From Salticus scenicus (Eukaryota > Arthropoda > Arachnida > Araneae > Salticidae): DNA of 64,000 nucleotides. This document shows, piece by piece, positions 57,348 to 64,000 of the stretch. The DNA lies in contig OZ005650.1 of NCBI GenBank assembly GCA_963930645.1, forward strand, positions 66,592,718 through 66,656,717, in the 5' to 3' direction. How positions within the stretch are numbered: the first letter of the stretch is position 1; each line of letters begins with the position of its first letter. The notes under the pieces are model-generated. The model did not search any database. It was not told the DNA's origin and saw nothing but the letters and a program-made list of their open reading frames with translations. Both the position numbers and the translations under genes were made by a program.

Positions 57348-59461
57348 TATTTTTAAACTGATGAAATAAAAATAACCATTAAAACTCACGGAAAGATGAA
57401 GTTTTTAAAGAATAAATATTGCAATTTGTTACAAGAAATAGAAACAGAATTGTATTTATTAAAAAAATTAATCTGAATCATATTTTCAAATATCGTCTGG
57501 ATGATTTTATACATATACCCTCGAACAAAACCCAGTTTCTGCCAACTACACTTTCTCTATAGAAAGCGAAAAAAGTGTTTTTGCAAGTTCTCGCTTTGCA
57601 ATATCCCTGAATTAAGTCCAACGAAAACTTCCGCCGTTCTGAATACAATCGATGCGGGTGGGATAGGGAAAGGAGAGAGCAGAATCGAACGCTGGATATC
57701 GTCTGCTTCAACCGCATCGCGACTTGTCAGCTGACAACAGAAAAACTTGACATTGCATGGATGTTGCTTTTTCCATTTTTCTTTTTTTTTTTTTTTCTTC
57801 TTAACTTTCTAAAGGGAACTTTTTTTTTCTGTCGTCTCTTTTCCTTTGTGTGACGTAGGACGTGGATTGACTTTAAAGGTTCTTCCAATATAAAAGTTTA
57901 TTATTAATATTATCATTATTTTTTTTTCTAAACTAACATATTTGCATAGTGGAAAGACGTTTTACAAAAAAAAAAAAAAAAAAAAAAAAATAGACAAATA
58001 AATAAGTTTTTAATAAATCAAAATGTAATTTTTAACTTTCAGATACCTTATAATAATTATAAGAATGAAGTAATTTTCTTTTCTATTTTTTAAACAAGGA
58101 AAAATATTTCATAAAAATTAAGAAATCAATTTTTTTTTAATGATATGACAAGTATATCGCGTGTGCAGGATTTGTCTACCGCACGGACATCCGGAGTCTG
58201 GGCCTTAAATTTAAAAAAGAGCACATTATCTATTTATTTTTATCTTACCGAAAGGTAAACATGTTCGTCTTTATCAAAGTACTATGTCTTTACAGATCTC
58301 GGATGATTTAATGACATATTTGCACAAGATTAGAGTTAAAAATTTAATCTCTCTTTCTTTATTTTGATTGATGAAGAGCCTTGTTTTATAATTTAGACCA
58401 AAAATATCTGTTGCATATCTGTCCTTTTTCTCACCATGAATGGTATAAATAGCCCTAATGTACAAAAAAATGACCACAGAGTGAGAACCCCAACTTTAAA
58501 CCTTTCCTATGCAATGGATTTATTGTTGTTTTGTATTATAACGTAATCTCAATCAAAAAAGAAATTTTTCGAATTCTATTTTTGAGTAGAATTTAAATAT
58601 AAATATAAATGTGAAGAAGAATATCTTTGAAGTTGAGGATTTGTAGATGGCCGTTGATTATAGAAGTTTACTTTATAAAAACAATTTCAGAATTCTTGCG
58701 AAGTGACTAGACAATAAATCAGTGTTCATTAATCCAGGCATTTTCTTGTAGATTTTATGATGAATTTTATTATACACGAATTGTTGACATATTTCACACA
58801 ATATAGGTGACCAGATAAGCATATTACTATAAAATGGTAGGTATAATTGGGGGTAATTAAATAATTTGGAGTGGGAGTCCAAAGCGACGACTTCACTGGT
58901 CAAGTCATGATGATGAACTGTCGCTCCTATTTCTTTATTAATTTCGCCAGAGCTCTAGTCGACACCAAATTCAAAAAGTAGAGAAAAAATGGTTGTAATT
59001 ATGTTACGTATAAATACATACAAATTTTGAAAAGGTTACCACATGATTATAATTCAAACGGTCCTTACTAAACGCTAAAACATGCCATGAGAACCCGGAA
59101 CTTTTGAGCAACATTAACACACCATGTTATGAGACAAGGAATCTCCTTATGGCAACAAAACTGCATTTGTTTGTAAGATGAAAAGAAGCCGAATTAGGAA
59201 AAGTCAAAACAAGCTATTGTAGATCTGCATTAACGTTAAAGAACGAATAATATATGATCAAAGGTTTCGATAGAGTTGCAATAAGCAAAAGTACTGTATG
59301 AGAATTTAAGTTGCAATTTAGAGGTTATGAAAATGTGTTCGTTACATATTTTATTTTATTTTTTAATATAATAATATATTTTTTAGAATATGTGATTATC
59401 GACATAAAAGAGAGAGAAAGAGAGAATTTGAAAAACTTTATTTTTGAATAAGATTACCTTA
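57348..59461. other. AT-rich spacer with a CpG-containing patch
   Basis: At 57530-57740 composition is more balanced with several CpGs, and frames overlap on both strands (minus 57478-57717, plus 57501-57734) without recognisable motifs. A-run at 57965-57990. Nothing else seen. Confidence 0.4.
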
Positions 59462-59463
59462 TA

Positions 59464-59661
59464 TAGTCGACTCGCGTTATAACGACCTTGTGTTGTAACG
59501 ATATAGTGACCTTTTGAAAAGTCCCGATGATTGACTTTCAATTAAGATAATGTTATTTCCTATTTGATATAACGACCAGAAAAAGACATCACTATTTATA
59601 GTATAACGACCCAGTAAACGGCTGTACTTACTTCAATTTATAGTTTAAGATGTTATCTTTA

Positions 59662-59696
<35 letters not shown>

Positions 59697-60629
59697 AGAC
59701 AGACGAACAGAGAGAGAGAGAATCCAACGAATTTTACTTCATCGGGAAAATGAGATGCAGTTTGCTGTTAGCCTTTTAATTGCAATCCGAACCATATAAG
59801 TTGTTTTGTAAAAAAATTCCAAAGAAACCATTAGAAATCGCTTCGAACAAACAGATTTTCTCACATTCAGGGAGTGTGAAGAAAATTCATCGAATGTTCC
59901 TCGTAAAGATTATTGACAGTGGAAAGGCAAAAGGGATATTAAATGTAGAGAATAATGAAAGCATCAATTATATTCAAAAAATTAGTAATCCTAAAATCAA
60001 AAATGAGCTGCTAGAATACGTAACAAACTTTCGGATACTTTTGAAAGTCAAAATTATGGATATGAATAATTTGAAAGCCCCATTCGTCTAAAAAATGCTC
60101 CTTTCCAATTTCAAATTACATCAAAACTCGATTATTGCTTTCTTCATAAAATGTTGAACATGTAATTAGTTGTTCATAAATAGGAGAATTTGATTTTTGT
60201 ACAGTAGTTACACAATTTATACCCCTTCTTTTCTTTTTTATTATGTAAATTTTATCAAAATAAAATTATTCTTTCACTTAAAATTTTTATGGTACCATGT
60301 ATACTTTATGGAACACATATACTGTATAATTAATTCAAATGGTCATCTGGAATCATTATTTTCATTTTCGTCAAATTTGAGAAAATTATAATATTTCTCA
60401 TTGGTTAATATTGTTCTTGATTTTAATTTTAAAATTTTACTTCACTTATAAATTCTAATACAATTCATATTTTACATGCAGTGTGTCATTTGCAAACATT
60501 ATCAAACTAAATTTAATGGAAAAAGCATCATTTGAAAAATTATTTTCGATTTATTTGATATAGCGACCATTTGGTATAACGACCCAAATTGAGTCGTCCC
60601 GATGGGGTTGTTGTAACGCGAGTCGACTG
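59464..60629. mobile_element. Tigger/pogo-like element
   Basis: Right terminus is the inverse of CAGTCGACTCGCGTTACAAC; left terminus (T)AGTCGACTCGCGTTATAACG, flanked by TA (59462-59463 and 60630-60631). Internal ATAACGACC repeats near both ends are subterminal motifs. A 103-codon frame (59780-60091) inside is not recognisable as transposase. Length 1,166 bp. Confidence 0.75.
59780..60091 (+). CDS. Hypothetical frame inside the Tigger-like element
   Basis: 103 codons with an alternative-type start at 59780, basic and hydrophilic, including SGSVKKIHRMFLVKIIDSGK. No DDE, helix-turn-helix or other motif that I recognise. Its position inside a pogo-type element raises the possibility of a transposase remnant, but chance opening in AT-rich DNA is just as likely. 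Confidence 0.15.
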   Translation: MQSEPYKLFCKKIPKKPLEIASNKQIFSHSGSVKKIHRMFLVKIIDSGKAKGILNVENNESINYIQKISNPKIKNELLEYVTNFRILLKVKIMDMNNLKAPFV

Positions 60630-60657
60630 TATATAGATATACTACGAAGCAACAGAA

Positions 60658-60940
60658 CAGTGATGCCAGATTGGGGATTTTGTCCCCATTTCGGGGATTT
60701 TTGAGGCTTCTGGGGACAATTTTGGGAACCAAATGTTTGTGGGGACTTTTTTGGGGAATTCTAAAATTTTTGGGGACAAATCTGGGAAGTTCTTCAACTT
60801 TCTGTCAATGTTGGCAACGTAATGATTTATCCCTACGACTAGCGACTTTCAATAGCTTTATTATTATTTGCGGATTTTTTTGAAAAATTGCCTTCATTTG
60901 GGGAAAAAATCTGAGCTTAAATCATAGAAAAATCTGATGG

Positions 60941-60973
<33 letters not shown>

Positions 60974-61132
60974 AAAAAAAAAATAAAATAAATAAAAATA
61001 AAAAAATAAAAAAAAATATTTTCCCTTTTGAGTAGAAATTAAGTTGGGGATTTTTTCGAAAAAAAAAACCTTGATTTGGGGAAATTTGAAGACCTGTTTG
61101 GGGAAATAATTTTCCACCATCTGGCATCACTG
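60658..61132. mobile_element. hAT-like MITE
   Basis: Ends CAGTGATGCCAGATTGGGG and the inverse CCATCTGGCATCACTG; perfect 8-bp duplication CAACAGAA at 60650-60657 and 61133-61140. The interior repeats GGGGATTTT/GGGGACAAA motifs and has a T-run (60942-60972). 475 bp, no transposase. Confidence 0.9.
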
Positions 61133-61232
61133 CAACAGAAATCCCAAAAGGTTAGTTACATGGGAAGAAAGAAAGAGTGAATCTGTCTTAAGATTGATAC
61201 GACTTTTTGTCTTTTTCCCCAGCAAAAAGTTA

Positions 61233-62018
61233 AACACAATAACCGCCGCTTAATGAATTCACTGGTTATTAAAATCAGCCACTTAATCTGATCAAATTGT
61301 CAGACCCGGAATCAAATCATTACAAATTACTTTTAAAGCCGTCGCTTAATAAAATCAGCATCGCCGGTTAATAAACTCAAAAATATCTCCTCATCAGCCA
61401 AAAATATCATTTACGCACACTAAATATTTTTTTTTTTTTTTTTTTTTTATTTACATTGTGATTTTTACTTAAAAAAAAAAAAAATAAGAAAAGAAATTAA
61501 AGCACAACAATCCCTCCGTTATCGCTCATGGACGAAGATTTTACACTTGCAGCACAGTTAGAAATTAAACACCCCTCATCACTTATTTCCGTAACAATTT
61601 CAAGGAACGTATTCTTCAAAACGCAGTAATAAGTTACAAATTTGATCTGAAATGATTTTTTTTTTTTTAATTATTATTAAAAGGCAATTATTCTAGTTCG
61701 TATTTTAAAATTACTATAATTCATGAGGATTAAACGAAAAGATTTTAAATTTATAAGAACAACGTGAACGTTTGGTAAAGTAATGATGATTTTCCTCAAA
61801 CGAAAGTGCATGGGAACTTGGAATGCGTTTAATTTATTTATATCGAAGAAACAATTCATTAATTATCTATCAAAAATGAATTAATATTGTTCACTAATTC
61901 CATTATTCGTCACCTTTTGAAGTTTCTTTCCAAAATGTTCGCCGGATATAAAAATCAGCCTCTTAATAAAATCACTTTGGCTCAGAACGAATGTGATTTT
62001 AATAAGCGGCAGGAACTG
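61233..62018. mobile_element. Possible pogo/Tigger-like element
   Basis: The right end, read inverted, is CAGTTCCTGCCGCTTATTAA next to TA (62019-62020). The left end has ACCGCCGCTTAATGAATTCA. Repeated TTAATAAAATCA(G/C) motifs occur near both ends (61270-61400, 61945-62005). Left boundary uncertain; no transposase. Confidence 0.4.
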
Positions 62019-62763
62019 TATAAGCTGTTCATCTTTATGAAAATTCAATCACATATTTATGCGAGATTATATAAAATTTTAATTGATCACTTACACTCTT
62101 TAGCACTAGTAGATCAAAAATCTTTCTATAGACGTCTCTCTAAGTCTAGACGACGTCTCAAGCAAGTTTTGGCTCTCCAAACACCAAAATATCACGTCTG
62201 TGAATAGTTGGACATGAACAGCGTCGAGAAGAGATTTGTTCTTCTTTTAAAGAGAAAAAATTCATATGAGACTGTTAATGAAGAGCAAACATTCCTTTGT
62301 GGTAAATCGTGTGATGGAGAAGAGACTTTTGAGTCAACAATGAATGAAAGGAGGGAAAAAAATCATATTTCATAAGCCTGAAAATTTTAGTGTTATATGA
62401 CAGTATATGATGGGTGTGTAACATTTGGTAGGACTGCAAGCTGAAAAATATTTTTTTAAAGTGTTTGAAGCCACATTTCATAAGATTGAAAATTTTAGAA
62501 TTATGCTACACAGCGAAGAGGTAGTTTAGGTAAAAGAGTAAAGCGCGTATGCTGTAACTGGTCGAGTAACTCGTTAGAACATTTTTGAATACTCAATACA
62601 CTTTACGCAGAATTTGAATCAATGAAATCTAATTTTGCTTTATAAATTGAAACGTGCGGAGTAAATCAAACTCAACCCCTTTATTTTTAACTTATTCTTG
62701 TTCTAATCTTAAACAAGTAAGAATTTTTGTGAAATATGCAACAATGACAAAACATAAAATATA
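62019..62763. other. AT-rich spacer
   Basis: No element seen. An open frame spanning 61887-62207 shows no family motif. Confidence 0.4.
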
Positions 62764-62885
62764 CAGGGTAAGTCAAAATGAATATAGTGATTACAAACGG
62801 CTATAACTATTTAATGGAAAAGAATTTATCGATAAGATTAACACAAAATGTAGATGGAACTTCAAAATTTTGTATACATACATCA

Positions 62886-63100
62886 TAGATGTTCTATGTG
62901 ACTTCCCTTCGTCACACGGACAACATCTAGGCGGTAGTCCATTTCACGCCATACATTCTGAAGCATTTGTTCAGTCACCGACGCAAGCGCATTACAAATG
63001 CGTACTTTGAGTTCTTCAATTGTTTTGGGCATGGGAAGCACATACACCCTGTCTTTCGCATAAACCCATAGATAAAAATCGCAGGGTCTCAAAGTACGCA
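62886..63100 (-). pseudogene. Mariner transposase C-terminus (minus-strand copy)
   Basis: Minus frame reads TLRPCDFYLWVYAKDRVYVL, then PMPKTIEELKVRICNALASV and VWREMDYRLDVVRVTKGSHI before EHL and stop. PCDFxLW..KDRVYV and the DYRLDVxRxTxGSHIEHL tail are typical C-terminal blocks of mariner-family transposases in arthropods. Only about the last 75 residues are present; the catalytic core is missing. It would not be functional. The upstream 11 residues of the frame come from the opposite arm. Confidence 0.8.
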
Positions 63101-63217
63101 TTTGTAATGCGCTTGCAACGGTGACTGCAGACATGTTTCAGAATGAATGGCGTGAAATGGACAAGCGTCTAAATGTTGTCCATGTGACCAAGGAAAGTCA
63201 CATAGAACATCTATGAC
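63089..63217 (+). pseudogene. Mariner transposase C-terminus (plus-strand copy)
   Basis: Plus frame: LKVRICNALATVTADM, FQNEWREMDKRLNVVHVTKE, SHIEHL and stop. It is the same ~40 residues as the minus-strand copy with about a quarter of positions changed, so the two arms have diverged since duplication or came from different copies. Confidence 0.7.
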
Positions 63218-63337
63218 GTATGTATACAAAATTTTGGAGTTCCGTCTACATTCTGTGTTAATCTTATCGATAAATTATTTTCCATTAAATAGTTATAGCC
63301 GTTTGTAATCGCTATATTAATTTTGACTTACCCTGTA

Positions 63338-64000
63338 TTTCGCATCTTGCTTTTTCATTTACATAGACCTAAAATTGCCATTTTTGACTTGTGTCACTTT
63401 TCTTGCCGGGGTATAAAGAAACAGATATTTCAAATTGAAATAATCTAGGAACTAAATGAAATCTCTAACGTAAAATAAATATTTTTGTTGGAGATTCTGT
63501 TTTAATCTAATAATAAAACAAGTACCACTGTTGTTAACAGTTCAATCAATAGAATCACTATTAAAAGTGGCGAAATGTAAAAACGGTTCAACTATACAAT
63601 TACAAGTTTGTTTTTATCGCAGATGATATCATATATACTTAAAACCTAATGCTATATTAAATTTATATGAAGCTATTAATTTATGAGATTTTTGTTGTTT
63701 CATATTTTAAGAATATCTCTTTGAAAAATAAAGTTAATCGAATGCTGTTTTTTAATTCTTTTTTTCAGCAGGTCGACTTTTATTTTAGGTATATATGTAT
63801 ATATATAGATTTATAATTCTTCTCGTAGGGCTAAATGAATGAGAATTACGAAGATATAAATACTTTTTCTTTCATAAAAATATCATAACATATATTGAAG
63901 GGAGACATAAATCTATATACAAGCCTATTTTAGACTTTTCTCGCGTAATTAAAGTAGAGACATCTTGTTACCCCAAAAAGTGAAAAAAGAGTCAGATTTC
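63338..64000. other. AT-rich DNA, nothing recognised
   Basis: No inverted repeats, tandem arrays or convincing frames to the end of the window. Confidence 0.45.

Larger units (their letters stand above)
62764..63335. mobile_element. Mariner-derived foldback element (inverted duplication of the 3' end)
   Basis: TA-flanked (62762-62763 and 63336-63337), ends CAGGGTAAGTCAAAATGAAT and the inverse. The arms run inward for over 200 bases and each carries the C-terminal coding end of a mariner transposase, so the element is two copies of one mariner 3' end joined head to head. Confidence 0.85.

Overview
The window is AT-rich animal nuclear DNA, probably from an arthropod and perhaps an arachnid; that assignment is inference from the mix of transposons (copia with an internal tRNA-iMet primer site, mariner and Tc1 relatives, Helentron-like repeats). 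I recognise no host protein-coding exon, rRNA or functional tRNA gene. It reads as intergenic or intronic sequence that is almost entirely transposable elements and tandem repeats, separated by A/T homopolymer-rich DNA.

Layout. 0.3-1.3 kb: start of a Helitron-like element carrying ~133-bp tandem repeats. 2.55-12.14 kb: one TA-flanked foldback MITE split by about 9 kb of nested insertions: two hairpin-ended Helentron-like elements, a Tigger-like MITE inside the hairpin loop of one of them, a 6.2-kb TA-flanked element inside its body, and within that two inverted tRNA-derived SINEs and a piggyBac-like MITE. 12.5-13.8 kb: hAT-like element with a perfect 8-bp target duplication. 15.1-18.9 kb: three copies of a second Helentron-like subfamily. 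19.4-19.9 kb: a CpG-rich, apparently non-repeat segment. 22.0-26.6 kb: mariner remnants, palindromes, a 42-bp minisatellite. 26.7-27.6 kb: another Helentron-like copy.

28.7-34.5 kb: a Tigger-like MITE interrupted by a full-length 5,051-bp Ty1/copia retrotransposon (29336-34386). It has 271-bp LTRs differing at one base, the target duplication GTATC, a tRNA-iMet anticodon-arm primer site, a polypurine tract and a Gag-PR-IN-RT-RNase H reading frame broken by one frameshift and one stop. This is the only nearly complete protein-coding unit.

34.5-37.8 kb: a foldback element and two inverted Helentron-like copies of about 1 kb. 40.2-43.4 kb: several more copies. 43.4-46.7 kb: a Helitron-like element (TC...CTAG) filled with tandem and higher-order repeats and carrying a hAT MITE inside a tiny TTAA-flanked palindrome. 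47.0-49.2 kb: diverged tandem repeats and a foldback MITE. 51.3-53.4 kb: a ~280-bp higher-order tandem array related to the one at 0.3-1.3 kb. 55.0-56.2 kb: a dead Tc1-like transposon. 56.2-56.5 kb: a SINE with a 14-bp target duplication. 56.9-57.3 kb: an uninterrupted copy of the MITE that hosts the 2.5-12 kb stack. 59.5-62.0 kb: Tigger-like and hAT-like MITEs. 62.8-63.3 kb: a mariner derivative built as an inverted duplication of its 3' end.

The most notable pattern is the hairpin-ended family. At least five subfamilies are present with different end motifs, yet in each the motif just inside the 5' end equals one strand of that subfamily's 3' terminal hairpin. The two ends therefore appear to change together, as expected if they are read as a matched pair.
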